Shown piece by piece: positions 33,038 through 46,027 of a stretch of 51,426 nt of DNA. Numbering within the stretch: the first letter of the stretch is position 1; each line of letters starts with the position of its first letter. A program made the translations under genes and the position numbers. The stretch is from Neolecta irregularis DAH-3 (lineage: Eukaryota; Ascomycota; Neolectomycetes; Neolectales; Neolectaceae): assembly GCA_001929475.1 (NCBI GenBank), contig LXFE01002711.1, forward strand, positions 1 to 51,426. Direction: 5' to 3'. Under the pieces are notes generated by a model. It was not told where the DNA came from. It ran no database searches and saw nothing but the letters and a program-made list of their open reading frames with translations.

Positions 33038-35769
33038 ATGACTTCTTCGCTTAATCAGGCGTCTGCGATACGACTTTCGGTCTCGCTGCGTTACCCAATT
33101 ACTATCACCTCGTTTTTGAAGCAACAAGGCGATATCGTTAATAAGCACGACAGTCTATTCAAATATTCATATACAAGTACAGTTAAAGAAACCGATGAAG
33201 ATGGAAAAATTAAAACTGTCGAGAAGCAATTTGTCGACCATTTTGATAGTCCGCTTGAAGGTCAATTAAAGGCATGGCTTGTCGATTTAGGAGGAACTGT
33301 GACCTCTCAAAAGTATGCTTCTTCGCTCCTCAAAGCACCTAAAGCACATGTTAATTAAGCTTGCAGCCAAGTTGTTTTGACGATTTTCGAACCTTGTGCG
33401 CATGCAGTTCAGTTCGCAGGACTTTGTGCTCAGTGCGGACGAGATATTACAACGTAAGGCTCTACAAGCGTTTTTTCCTGAATACTAACCGCCAAAGTCA
33501 AGACTATACTGGATTCCAAGATGCTCAACGCGCGCCTATCACGATGGGTCATGATTCCGCAGGATTGATGGTTAGCGTAGATGTAAGTGATCGACCGAGG
33601 GATACTATTGAGTATTTCACAGGAGGCTACAAGAGTCGAGAAACAAGTAACCTCGCGGCTATTGACCTCGGAAAAACTCTCACTGGTGGTTGATCTCGAT
33701 CAAACGATTATACAAGCTACAGTTGATCCCACGGTTGGTGAATGGAAATCTGACCCTTCAAATCCCAACTATAATTCCGTAAAAGATGTCGCGCAATTTC
33801 AACTCTCAATAGAGAATGCACCGGAATCCAAGTGCTGGTATTACCTTAAAATGAGACCGGGATTGTTTGAATTCTTGCAACATGTTTCTAAACTTTATGA
33901 AATGCACATCTACACCATGGGCACTCGCTCCTATGCCGAAGCTGTTGCTAAAGTTGTCGATCCCGATGGATCTTTGTTTGGTGAACGAATATTGAGTCGA
34001 GATGAAAGTGGAAGTATGTTGCTCTCTTGTGGCATACAAATACTGATATATCAACAGGTTTGACACAAAAGAATTTGCAAAGACTTTTTCCTTGTGACAC
34101 TAGCATGGTCGTTGTCATCGATGATAGAGCAGATGTTTGGCAATGGAGTCCCAATCTGATAAAAGTTATGCCCTACGACTTCTTTGTTGGAATCGGTGAT
34201 ATCAACAGTAGCTTCCTTCCAAAGAAGGTGTGTAGCTATATTATTGTTTATGTATCGTTGTTGATCTGTCTAGTCCGTTATACCAACGGCGATGCACGCT
34301 TTAACACAACTGCCATCCTCTCCAGCCCCTTCTACTGACAGGAGATCGGCGATAATAGAAGATTTGCAAAATCCGCTGCTTCACTCCGCCATCGACCAAA
34401 TTCTTACTATCAGTGGTGGAAATAACCCTGATCTCGTAGCGGAGCAGGCTAGCCAACAAACTGCAGCATTAGAGGCGCAAAAGGAGGATCGTCCTCTGGC
34501 AAAACTCCAGGAAGCTATTTCAGCCGCTCGTTCGCATGAGGATACTATAAATGTTCCTGACAGTGTATCATTTCCATCAAACCACAGTTCTCAAAATCTT
34601 TTGCGAGATGACGATTTAGAATTATTTCGGTTGAAGGGTATTCTGAACAACATTCATAAAGAATTTTTCGACAGCTATAAACAGATAATAAGTAATCGTG
34701 GAAAGGAGAAGAAACTTGCGAAATTAGAAAGTAATCGGTCATTAAAAATCACCGAAATGCCGAGGACACCACCAGATATCAAAAACTTGATGCCCAGAAT
34801 GAAACGCAAAGTTCTAAACAACTGCGTAATTTTGCTCTCAGGCATCATCCCTATTGGCGCTGATATTAAAACGTATGTCACTCTGAGAAAGTGTCTTTAA
34901 TGAAATAGATATGAATTTGCTTTATGGATCAAGGATTTTGGGGGAGAGGTCTTGAATGATTGGTCCAGCGAACTCAATGTAACACACGTTGTTGCTGCCA
35001 GGGTAATTTCAATTATCTGGTTTTTTCAATTAATTACGACTAGCCGCGAACCGCAAAGGTTAAGCAAGCACATGAGCGGAACCTACCTGTCGTGCGAGTC
35101 GATTGGTTGCTCAACTGTCTTTCTCAATGGCGTCGGGTACCTGAGCATGAATACCGTATATACGAAGACGGAATCATACCCCCCTCGTCCCCAAACAAAG
35201 TGATACGTGAATTGGATCCAGAGGAAGTATTAGCTCTTCTGTCATCGGAAGAAGAATTTGATTTAAACGATGCTGGTAGCAGTGGCTCGGAATTGCCAAA
35301 GAAGAACATCGATACAACAGCAGAAACGGTCGCTGGTGACATCGATTCTGTTGACTGGACAGACGCTCAAAGAGAAGTTGATGAAGCACTTGCTGAATTG
35401 AGCGATAATTCAACAGGTACTGAATCTAGCATTGAGAGGTATTAGTATACATCTACGTGTTTACTAATATTGAAAAGTTTTTCGAACTCGAGTAGCAAAC
35501 GGAAAAGAGCACGTCCTAAATCAACGATTTCATCCAGTGCATCTACTGATACAGAAGGCGATACAGAGGAAAAGAATAAAGATTTATTGCGATCACCTCT
35601 GGCGAAACGTCGTCGGAAGGCTAGGCAAAGAAAATCAAGACTAGCCAACTCAATAGACCAGAGCGGTTCGAAGTCACAATCAGAATCGTCCTCTGGGAAT
35701 CAGAGTGATGGCGAAGAAAGTGATGGTTGGGATGATTTTGCTAAAGATTTGGAAGCGGAGATGGGCTAA
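33038..35769 (+). CDS. FCP1: FCP1, RNA polymerase II CTD phosphatase
   Basis: Fcp1 removes phosphate from Ser2 of the Pol II C-terminal domain to recycle the enzyme. Start MTSSLNQASAIRLSVSLRYP at 33038. A zinc/hairpin region follows (IFEPCAHAVQFAGLCAQCG). The HAD phosphatase carries the DxDxT motif in LVVDLDQTIIQATVDP, then YYLKMRPGLFEFLQ, MHIYTMGTRSYAEAVA and VVVIDDRADVWQW. A BRCT domain includes THVVAAR and VVRVDWLLNCLSQWRRV. The acidic, Ser-rich tail ends WDDFAKDLEAEMG, the TFIIF-binding type of C-terminus seen in Fcp1. The introns are GT-AG. It lies in tandem with MOG1, about 226 nt downstream. Confidence 0.95.
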
Positions 35770-35995
35770 TTATTTTGATCATGTATTGTTTTCTTTGAAT
35801 GTAGGAGCCACGGGTGTACTGTACTATAGGTCGAGGTAATTATGCATGGTTAGAATGAAATGTGTTGTATATTCAATATTTGGTCTGTAGAAAGATAAGA
35901 AAGTTTGATTGTTTTTCACCAAAATATGCAAGGAACCACGTTGCCCCATTGAGAATTTGTTCGCGCCTTCTTATCGCTATATTCTCTCCAAGACT

Positions 35996-36660
35996 ATGAT
36001 GGATGTCTCAGGTATAAAGTCTGTAGACCTATTTGGTGGTGCAATTGTAACCAAAATCCCATCCAGTTTTATCGATGGAAGGTATACTTGATTCATAAGG
36101 CACTTTACATCTCATAGTGTGTTTCGTCAGACTCCTGATAACCAAGAAGTTTATGTCGATCTAAAAGAAGGTTCAGATCTGAGCTTGATCATTGAGATTC
36201 TCGAACGAGAGGCCTGTTCTGATGAAGAGTCAGCTATCGTTCATTTTAATGCCATAGCGTATGATAACGACGTCCCTGAAGGTTCCATGAGAGTACTGTC
36301 GAATGAACTTGTTTCAACAGAGACTGTGCCAAATCTCAAGTATTGGCTTCTTCAAAGGAGTACTCATTTTAAAGCTCCCATGTTGTCTACTTATTATCGG
36401 GTATACAAGAGGCATACAAATGGGGACGAAAGACTGTGCTTCCACCTGGACAAACTTCGATAGTAGTGGTTATTGTAGCCGTGATACGACTTACCGCGCA
36501 GGCTACAGACTTGGTGATCAGTTTGAATGTGCCGGTAATTTTACAAACGAGTTCTTTAACGACTATTATGAAAGATTCCGAGATTGTTTGTATTGCCCTA
36601 AAAAAAGTCGAAGAGGTCCTAAAAGCGCTCACAATTCAAGATTACAGTCTCTTTAGCTGA
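35996..36660 (+). CDS. MOG1: MOG1, Ran-binding nuclear import factor
   Basis: Mog1 binds Ran/Gsp1 and affects nucleotide release and import. Two close ATGs (35996, 35999) start (M)MDVSGIKSVDLFGGAIVTK. Then come IPSSFIDGS, VFRQTPDNQEVYVDL, VHFNAIAYDNDV, YLLSGIQEAYKWGRKT, IVVVIVAVIRLTAQATDLVI and VLKALTIQDYSLFS. The LFGGAI, (S/D)xRQVPDxQEVF-like and final DxSLF motifs fit the family. Two introns are GT-AG; the second, 35 nt, restores the frame before SHVVYLLSGIQ. The gene is convergent with the SprT gene (about 96 nt). Confidence 0.9.
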
Positions 36661-36756
36661 AGAAAGAACTCAAATCCTGTATTATCTGTATATATATAGT
36701 TTGAAAATTATCCCAATTAATGTCTTTCAACACCGAAAACACAAGCCCAACATCAG

Positions 36757-38804
36757 TCAATCCAAAGTAATTGCTCCAAATATGTCTTCTAAGCCAGATG
36801 CTTCGTGTTTATTCGGCTTGCCTATTGTTCTTTTCTGACCCTCATCTTTCTGAGCGTTGTATTCCTTGACGAGCGTTGACATGATTTCTTTGTGAGGTGA
36901 CCCATCATTCTGACTTTTCACTTTGGCATAGTTCTCCTACATTGTCAATCAAGAGTGTCAAAGTATGATTCGTACCTTAATAAAAGTCTGATAAGCATTT
37001 GGCAACCTTACATCTTCTGGATAAGTCTGCTTTAGCCTTCCTTGACAAATCGAGCAAATGTGTTTCTCCGGATCAATACTTTTACTTTGGCGACCGTATT
37101 CTCTCGCGCATAGAGGATTGCTACATGTCCAACGGAATTTGTAGTAAATTTCATATTGATGGGTCGTCGTGACAGGAACTTTGGGAAATACCTTCATGAC
37201 TTTATTACCCCAAGATTTGAACTCTTTCCCGTGAGGCCTTTTAGTCACGCCGGATAGAATCCAAGTTGTCAGGTGGCAGAATTCGTGGGCTAGTGTGCTT
37301 TGAAGTTTTTCTAATTAATTAGTAAAGGAAAGATCGATAAAAAAGAAACCTTCTGAATCAATCACTTTGGTAGATAACTCGATTGTCGCCAGGTGATTTT
37401 CCTCAGTTGTTAGATTGCCCATTTTAACTTTCTCTTTCTTCCACTTTGCTCTTCCAGCAGTCGTTTGTAAGCGGTTACTCCAAACAATCTTGATTCCACC
37501 ATTCGCTCTGCACTTTCGACTCAATTCGCAATTCGTAATCTTTTGGTCGAGATCGGCCAAGAATACTGTAGCCATCGATTCTCGAGTTTTGGTAAAATCT
37601 CTGCGAGATTTCAGTTCTTGTGGTTTCTTGATAGGTGATGTTTTTCTCGGCGAGGGAGTATGTTGAGCAATCCAGCCGTGTTGATGTTGCTCATCCCAAA
37701 AGTTTTGTTCATGGGCTTTGTGTGGAGATAATGGTATTCGACGAGGGGTAGTAGGACGATTGAGCACTTTTGTGCGTGTAGGCGAAATTGGCGGTGAACT
37801 ACAGGTGTTAAATGGCTTTGGACAGTATGCAGTCCTACTAATCAAGGTATGCCGGTGCTTCGACCTCGTCCTCGTATATTGGAGAAGATATTAATATCAC
37901 CGATGTTGTTCTTGGCGGGGTTTTCCGACCGACAGAACCATTTCCCAGGGTTTTCTCATCAGACGTGGCATAAGATGACGAATTAGGCTTTTCATCATCC
38001 GAAAGATCTGATATACTCGGAGACCTTGCGCAGTATACTGCCTTCTTTGCTGGCACTTTTCCTCGGGGTTTTGGTTTGGTTTTGGATTCGAGATTCAGCT
38101 TGCAATTGGGTTGGACATTATTTTTCACAGTTTCATTTGGCCCAAAGCTTAGGTTCTCCTTTCCGTCATCTGAAACATAGTCCTTGAAATGAAGAGATAT
38201 GCCAGAACCAACTGAAGCTGACATTGATGGAGCGGAGGAGTTCAATGAACCATATACAGAATCTTTATATTTCGATTGAGGATTTGAAGTTTTAGGAAAC
38301 TTATTTTTGACTTTTTTGATATTGGGATAATTTGATGATGTGTCTGCTTTGTGAGAGTCTTCTGTTGCCGAAATGTTATATCTCTTGGCAAGTATACCAT
38401 CTTTATCATTGACGAACTCATTTGTTCGAGAAGACAACGACGCGGATTTTTCAAGTCTCTCCCTTTGAGACGAAACTGAATCTTCCGATAACCGAATGGG
38501 CAGAAGTGGAACATTAAAATTGTTCAGGGGTTGCTTGAAAGTCACATCCTATTCTTTTGAGTTTTAATATTTCAGACAGTGATACGGTGTGCTTTGCGGA
38601 TGAATGCTGGCTGATTGCGTTTTGACGATTATATATGCAATGTTCGCTGTTGGTAGCATTTGGATCATTGTTGCTTAGTGAGTAATTTTCTTTTGCGGTT
38701 CTTAGCTGCGCAAACAATTCATTCAATGCTGGTAAATCATCGGACTCGGAATCTGAATCATGGAGTCCGGTCTGATACTTTAATGGTGATCTCTGTCGAG
38801 GCAT
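36757..38804 (-). CDS. GCNA-type SprT-like metalloprotease with long disordered N-terminus
   Basis: GCNA/ACRC proteins are SprT-family proteases that help clear DNA-protein crosslinks. The ATG at 38804 starts MPRQRSPLKYQTGLHDSDSE, which opens a long low-complexity, Ser/Asp/Lys-rich region (two thirds of the protein). The SprT domain begins near FNTCSSPP and has CELSRKCRANGGIKIVWSN, the zinc motif HEFCH in STLAHEFCHLTTWILSG, and RPHGKEFKSWGNKV. A zinc ribbon follows (WTCSNPLCAREYGRQSK, HICSICQGRLKQ). The C-terminus ends LEDIFGAITLD. The HEFCH motif lies just after an intron. All joins can be made GT-AG; the one after IYEDE (49 nt) is less certain. Fission yeast has a similar uncharacterised protein. 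Confidence 0.85.
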
Positions 38805-39730
38805 GACATTATAATTCTGGCTGTAAACAAACGCGAATATATATTCCCGCCACAGCACATCAAGGATTTCAGTACTTGCCAATTATACAACGGCAGGAAT
38901 AATATCTGGTAGGAAAAATAATCACAATAGTTTTTGCTTAATTAGGGAGATTGAGTGCGTGACTGCAATTTTGAAGCAGGTAAATAGCATGCCTGCAGAA
39001 TCTGCATTGCCGATCGCAAAGAAGCAACTAGACCAAAGATGGGCTTTGGAATCAAATGGAGATAAGGAAGCGGCATCATCCGTGTGGCCCAGTTCGGCAT
39101 GTCGCCAACTGGGATAGTCTCCCGCAACAGACATGGCGGATGACACCCAGGCGGAGGCAAGAAGATGCGTACAAAAACATGCCATGAACAAGGACTCGGG
39201 GTCAGATCCTCGGGTAGCTGCAAGCTCCAGCGCTGTCGCTCCGGTTTTTGGCGCAGAAATGTCACACCACGACGGTCTCTGAGGCGAGTTGACAAAGCAG
39301 CGTCTGAAACACCGCAAATTGCCCCGCAACAAAGACTCTAGACTGCAATAGAGCAGACTGCTTTGCCGTTCCAGCAGTTTCAGGTGGCCTGAGTGGTGTT
39401 TCAGGAAGGGAGGCGGAACAAGGCCGCTTCACCTTGCGACTGCGAATAGCTCCCAGGCTCAAAGCAAGGGCCGCTATGAACATCGGTATACAGACGATGT
39501 TTGCTTTTGCTGCAAAGCGGCGCATTCCAACCGCCAAAGGCTGGCGCTCAGGGCGCTTCGCCAAAAATAGCCTCAGATCAACCCGCCATTCGTTGCGTGT
39601 CCCAAGCGCATCCCAAGCAATGTGCGCGGGAGCGTTGTCTGTAGGATGCGCATATCTACATATACGGGTTTCAGCCAGAATAATGGCAGAATAATGGCCA
39701 GAAACGTCCGTACGGGTGTTTTGCCCGAGA

Positions 39731-39744
39731 TACATATATATAAA
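39731..39744 (+). promoter_or_regulatory. FKS1: TATA-like element upstream of FKS1
   Basis: A run of ACATATATATAAAG lies about 330 nt before the FKS1 ATG and is followed, some 40 nt later, by a long C/T-rich stretch typical of fungal transcription starts. This places the probable transcript start near 39770-39800. Confidence 0.5.
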
Positions 39745-39938
39745 GCGCATTCTTCTTTGCACCCGCGAACTTACCAACCACCGCCACTCCACCCCCTACC
39801 CTGCCCGTCATCGTCCCATATCATTCCATTTCACTCTTCCCCTATTCAATCACTCGTTATCCCGCCGTCCGTCACAAAAACCTGCCGCACTCCCGCTTCA
39901 TTTCTTCCCCTTCAGGGGTTCATATAGATTGCTCTTCA

Positions 39939-40048
39939 GTATGTGCAAGTTTCTTTTTCTGTTCGGTTTCCCGTCTCCGGAGTGTTGTTTTGCAAACATT
40001 TTTTTTACCTTCTCTCCATAATTGGACCCTATTGCTAACCCCTGCGAG
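39939..40048 (+). other. FKS1: Possible 5'-leader intron of FKS1
   Basis: A strong GTATGT donor at 39939 is followed by a T-rich tract, a GCTAAC branch-like site at 40034-40039 and an AG at 40047-40048, only 24 nt before the start codon. At 110 nt it would be longer than most introns here. If spliced, it removes an upstream ATG (39941) from the leader. Confidence 0.35.
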
Positions 40049-40072
40049 TCTTGCTGCTTTCCGTGAGCCGAG

Positions 40073-43000
40073 ATGTCTCACCGGCAAAACCAATATCACG
40101 ATGATCCCTATGCGCAGCAGCAACAGGGTGGCCACCCGCAAGAACAATACTATGACGATTATCCGCAGGATGGTAATCAGCCTGGCGGATACGCGGCCCA
40201 TGGCCAATACAATCAACAACATGAATCTTACTATGACGATCAGGGAGGAGAGGCATATTACGACAACCAGCAACGCAGAACCTATGGATCTGATGCTGAC
40301 TACTACCGACAAGAAGGCTACGAAGACTACCCTGTAGATGCTTATCCGGCAAATGATTCCTACGGTATGCTTTTTCCGCCAAATCTTTTCATTTCTCACT
40401 CAAGTAGGACCTGGACCTGCTGGTGGTCACCAACCTATGCAGTACTTCCAGGGGCAAGCTGGCCAGCGAGGAAACGCTCCCCGCGGCGTGAGGCGAGGAT
40501 CTTCCGAAGAAGATTCTGAAACCTTTTCTGATTTTACCATGCGGTCAGATATGGCTCGTGCTGCCGAAATGGATCTCTACGGCCGTGGAGACGAGCGATA
40601 CAACAACTATGGTCAGTCTACCGATGACTTATCTCAGGTGACGGGGAACAATCGTGGCTATCGGCCACCTTCTTCGCAGGTCTCGTATAATAATCGGTCT
40701 TCTGGTGCTTCAACTCCTGTATATGGTTTGGAATATGGGAATGAAGCTGCTGGAGTTCGTTCTCGAGAGCCATTCCCCGCATGGTCGTCCGATAATCAAG
40801 TGCCTGTTTCCAAAGAAGAAATTGAAGACATCTTCATTGACCTAGCGAACAAGTTTGGATTTCAACGGGATAGCATGAGGAACATGTACGATTTTCTTAT
40901 GACCCTTCTCGACTCGCGAGCGTCTCGCATGACTCCCAATCAAGCTCTTCTTTCACTTCATGCGGACTATATTGGAGGCGATAATGCCAATTATCGAAAA
41001 TGGTATTTTGCCGCCCAACTCGATCTCGATGACGCTGTTGGTTTTGCAAATATGAAACTCGGTACAAAGTCAAAACGAAAAGCAAAGAAAAATAAGAATG
41101 CCGCTAATCCCCAAGACGTCGCTCGAAAACTCGAAGAACTTGAAGGGGATAATAGTCTTGAAGCTGCCGAATATCGATGGAAGTCAAAGATGAACCAAAT
41201 GACACAACACGAACGAACTCGCCAACTTGCCCTTTGGTTGCTTTGCTGGGGTGAAGCCAACCAGAGTCGATTCTGCCCAGAATTGATGTGTTTCTTATTT
41301 AAATGCGCCTACGATTATCTCGTATCGCCGGAATGTCAAAATCTCGTCAGTCCTGTTCCGGAGGGTAAGTATCTCAACGAGATCATCACTCCGTTGTACC
41401 AGTTCATGCGCGATCAAGGCTATGAGATTATCGGCGGGAAATATGTTCGTCGCGAAATAGATCATGCCAAGATCATTGGGTATGATGACATCAATCAGCT
41501 CTTCTGGTATCCGGCCGGTATCGCTAGAATAGTGCTCAAAGATAAAACTCCCCTGGTCGATATACCTCCGGCACAACGATGGAATAAGCTTGTTGACGTC
41601 GAGTGGAAAAAAGTCTTTTTCAAAACGTATTATGAAACTCGGTCATGGTTTCATATGTTCACCAACTTCAATCGTATCTGGGTCATTCATATTGTCGTCT
41701 ACTGGTTCTATACCGCCTTCAATTCACCTACTCTCTATACGAAGAATTACAATCAGCGTCAAAACAATCAACCTCCTGGCTCTTATAAATGGTCCTCGGT
41801 TGCTCTTGGTGGTGTTGTTGGATGTCTTCTTATGCTATTGGCAACCTGTGCCGAGTGGGCTTATGTCCCTCGTCGATGGGCTGGTTCTCAGCATCTCTCG
41901 AAACGGTTCTTTCTATTGTTGATAGCACTCGTTGTCAACGCAGCTCCTGGTGTATTCGTTTTTATGGTCGCAAAGGATCCAAAATCCAGCATTGCTCTCA
42001 TTGTCGGTATAGCTCACTTCTTCCTTGCGTTGGGGACCACCTTGTTGTTCGCATTAGTGCCTCTCGGAGGGTTATTTGGCAATTATCTCCAGCAGAACCG
42101 ACGAACATATGTTGCTAGCCAAACGTTCACTGCGAGTTGGGCTAGTCTTGAGGGTAACAATAAATGGATGTCCTATGGCCTCTGGGTGCTCGTTTTCACA
42201 TGTAAAATGGTAGAATCGTACTTCTTCCTTACCCTATCGTTTCGAGATCCTATTCGAGTGCTCAGCACAATGACTGTTCAAAACTGTCAGGATAAGATTC
42301 TTGGAACCATGTTTTGTTCTCGGCAACCTCAAATCGTTCTCCTCCTTATGTATATCACCGATCTCGTCCTCTTCTTCTTGGATACCTATCTTTGGTATAT
42401 TATCTGGAATACAATATTTTCGGTCGCTAGGTCATTTTATCTCGGTATCTCAATCTGGACTCCATGGCGGAACATTTTCTCTCGCCTTCCGAAACGTATA
42501 TATTCGAAAGTCCTTGCAACCAACGACATGGAAATTAAGTACAAGCCAAAAGTCCTTATATCACAGGTTTGGAACGCAATCGTTATTTCCATGTACAGAG
42601 AACATCTTTTGTCTATTGATCATGTCCAAAAATTGCTCTATCATCAGGTATCATTTGGTACCTCGCATATAGCTTATGATACAGGTTCCTTCTGAACAAG
42701 AAGGCAAGCGAACCCTTCGAGCACCTACTTTCTTTGTTTCACAGGAAGACCATTCGTTCGAGACCGAGTTTTTTCCCGCGGGTAGCGAAGCGGAACGTCG
42801 CATTTCTTTCTTTGCTCAGTCGCTTTCAACACCTATTCCAGAACCGCTACCTGTCGACAACATGCCAACTTTCACCGTCTTCATCCCCCATTATGGTGAG
42901 AAGATTCTTTTGTCGTTGCGTGAAATCATTCGAGAAGACGATCAGCTATCGCGTGTTACTCTCTTGGAATACCTCAAACAGCTCCATCCTGTTGAATGGG

Positions 43001-46000
43001 AATGTTTCGTAAAGGACACCAAAGTTCTCGCCGAAGAAACAGCAATGTTTAACGGCGGAAATTCACCTTTCGAGAAGGATGAAAAGGAAACAGTTAAAAC
43101 TAAAATCGACGATCTTCCATTCTATTGTATCGGTTTCAAGTCAGCCGCTCCCGAGTATACTCTTCGAACTCGTATTTGGGCTTCGCTTCGATCACAGACG
43201 CTCTATCGCACAATATCTGGATTCATGAATTATGCACGAGCTATTAAGTTATTATACCGAGTTGAGAACCCGGAGGTCGTTCAGATGTTTGGCGGTAATA
43301 CGGATAAGTTGGATAGAGAACTTGAACGGATGGCTAGACGAAAATTTAAGTTATGTGTTTCTATGCAACGATACACCAAATTCAACAAGGAAGAACAAGA
43401 GAACACTGAATTTATTCTCCGCGCTTACCCGGACCTTCTTATATCCTATCTCGATGAAGAACCTCCAGTCAATGAAGGGGAAGAACCTCGAATTTTCTCG
43501 GCTTTAATTGATGGACACTCGGAAATAATGGAAGATGGTCGAAGACGGCCCAAGTTCCGAATTCAGCTTTCCGGAAACCCCATTCTCGGAGATGGAAAGA
43601 GCGATAATCAGAACCACGCCATCATTTTTTATCGGGGCGAATATATTCAACTTATTGATGCCAATCAAGACAATTATCTGGAAGAATGTCTCAAAATTAG
43701 ATCCGTTCTCGCCGAGTTCGAAGAAATGACAACAGAAAATGTTTCGCCCTATGCACCTGGTCATACAACTCAAAACAAGAACCCTATTGCTATTCTCGGT
43801 GCTCGTGAATACATCTTTTCCGAGAACATGGGAGTGCTCGGTGATGTCGCTGCTGGAAAAGAACAAACATTCGGTACTCTCTTCGCTCGTACATTATCTC
43901 TCATTGGCGGGAAACTTCACTATGGTCATCCAGATTTCCTTAATGGTATCTTTATGACAACTCGTGGTGGTGTCTCGAAAGCCCAAAAAGGTCTCCACCT
44001 CAATGAAGATATTTATGCCGGTATGACCGCGTTCCTTCGGGGTGGCCGAATCAAACATTGTGAATATTACCAGTGTGGTAAGGGTCGCGATTTGGGATTT
44101 GGTTCTATCTTAAATTTCACGACGAAGATTGGAACTGGTATGGGAGAACAAATGTTATCTCGTGAATACTATTACATCGGTACCCAACTTCCTCTCGATC
44201 GCTTCCTTTCGTTCTACTACGCGCATCCCGGTTTCCACGTCAATAATTTGTTCATCATGTTATCGGTACAAATGTTCATGTTTGTCATGATCAATCTTGG
44301 AGCTCTTCGTCACGAACTCCCAGCTTGTGACTACAATCCGAATGTCCCTATTACCGACAAACTCAAACCTGATGGTTGTTACAACCTGGAACCAATTCTT
44401 GGATGGGTTGCTCGATGTATCTTATCTATTTTCATTGTTTTCTTCATCTCTTTCGTACCTTTGGTTGTCCAAGAATTGACCGAACGAGGATTTTGGAGAG
44501 CTGCTACTCGTCTTGGGAAACATTTCGGATCATTATCTCCGTTATTCGAAGTGTTCGTTGCACAGATTTACGCTAATTCATTGCTAAACAACTTGGCCTT
44601 TGGAGGTGCCCGATATATCGGTACCGGTCGAGGTTTTGCAACTACTCGAATTCCCTTCGCTATTTTGTATTCTCGGTTTGCTGGACCATCCATTTATCTC
44701 GGTTCTCGAACGGTGTTTATGCTTCTGTTTGGTACAATGACAATTTGGATGCCTCATTTGATCTATTTCTGGATCACTATCCTCGCACTTTGCATTTCAC
44801 CATTTATCTACAACCCGCATCAATTCGCTTGGACTGACTTTTTTGTGGATTACAGAGAATTTATTCGATGGATGTCTCGAGGTAACAGTCTAGCTCACGC
44901 CAATTCGTGGATCGGATACTGTCGATTGTCTAGAACAAGAATCACGGGTTACAAGCGCAAAGCCCTCGGAAAACCGTCTGAGAAGCTTTCCGGAGATATT
45001 CCTCGAGCTTCCATTACCAATATGTTCTTCAGTGAAATCGTTGGACCATTCATTATTGTATTGATTACTATTGCTCCTTTCGCATTCATCAACGCTCAGA
45101 GTGGATTTATTGGACAAACCGGTGTCACCCCTTCTAGTTCTCTCATCAGGATTGGTCTCATTTCGTTTGCACCGGTCCTTCTCAACACTGCAATACTTCT
45201 CGGATTGTTTTGTATGGCTTGTTGCATGGGCCCGATTCTCTCCATCTGTTGCAAGAAATTCGGCTCAGTCCTCGCAGCCATTGCTCACACATGGGCCGTT
45301 CTAAATCTCCTCATCATATTCGTGGCTCTTTGGCTACTTGAGTCTTGGTCTCTGCTAAAAACTATACTTGGTATCATAGCTATGACGGCTATCCAACGAT
45401 GGTTCTTCAAACTGCTTACTGCTACGATATTGACCCGAGAATTCAAACACGATGAATCCAACAGAGCTTGGTGGTATGTATTTTTTACCTCGCTGTTTCT
45501 AATTTCCCTAGGACTGGTAAATGGTATGGTACTGGACTTGGTGCACACGCAATCTCTCAACCGGCTCGGGAGTTTGTCTGCAAGATCATTGAACTTAGTA
45601 TGTTTGCTACAGACTTTTTACTTGCGCACACTTTATTATTCGTCATGTTGCCTCTGCTATGCATTCCATACTGCGATAGATGGCATTCGGTCAGCTTGTT
45701 CTGGCTTCGACCAAGTCGGCAAATTCGCCCACCGATATTCTCTCTCAAACAAAATCGTCTTCGAAAGAGAATCGTTCGACGCTATTCTACGCTTTACTTT
45801 ATTCTCCTGGTAGTTTTTGTTGGAATCATTGCCGGGCCGCTTGTCATTAAGAAGCAATTGGGTGAGTCATTCCCAGTTTCCTCAATCGCAGGCTGACATT
45901 TTTAGTCGCAATGGACCTCGGAAGCAAGATTCCATCTGGCTTCGGCTTGGCTCAGCCTACTAACGCCTTGATGAATGCCACTGTTGTCACAGATACAGCT

Positions 46001-46027
46001 CTGCCAGCTACGACCAGCACGGCATGA
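40073..46027 (+). CDS. FKS1: FKS1, beta-1,3-glucan synthase catalytic subunit
   Basis: Fks1 makes linear beta-1,3-glucan from UDP-glucose in the plasma membrane and is the echinocandin target. Five exons (40073-40364, 40405-42647, 42685-45473, 45512-45861, 45906-46027) give about 1931 residues, the usual size. The cytosolic N-terminus is rich in Gln, Tyr, Asp and Gly. Then come [20 protein letters not shown], a first membrane block, the large GT48 domain ([80 protein letters not shown]) and a second membrane block ending in a small loop. Hot-spot 1 reads FLTLSFRDP (42225-42251). The hot-spot-2 position reads [11 protein letters not shown] (44401-44433), unlike the yeast DWxRRYTL. All introns are GT-AG. 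Confidence 0.97.

Larger units (their letters stand above)
38805..40072. promoter_or_regulatory. FKS1 promoter region, long and GC-richer than its surroundings
   Basis: This 1.27-kb gap is the longest in the window. From about 38930 to 39700 the sequence is clearly richer in G and C and holds overlapping ORFs on both strands (for example 38922-39332 and 39262-39792, both minus) with no recognisable domain. The 300 nt before the ATG are pyrimidine-rich, as in strongly expressed fungal genes. A TATA element and a possible leader intron are listed separately. Whether the GC-rich part is promoter, non-coding RNA or inserted DNA cannot be told from sequence alone. Confidence 0.5.

Noticed and set aside
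39262-39792. 176-codon minus-strand ORF upstream of FKS1
   Set aside because: Long open frames arise by chance in GC-richer sequence; it has no domain, and plus and minus ORFs overlap each other. Kept only as part of the GC-island finding.
40035-40399. Minus-strand ORFs opposite the FKS1 N-terminus
   Set aside because: They come from the biased codons of the Gln/Tyr/Asp-rich FKS1 start and match nothing.
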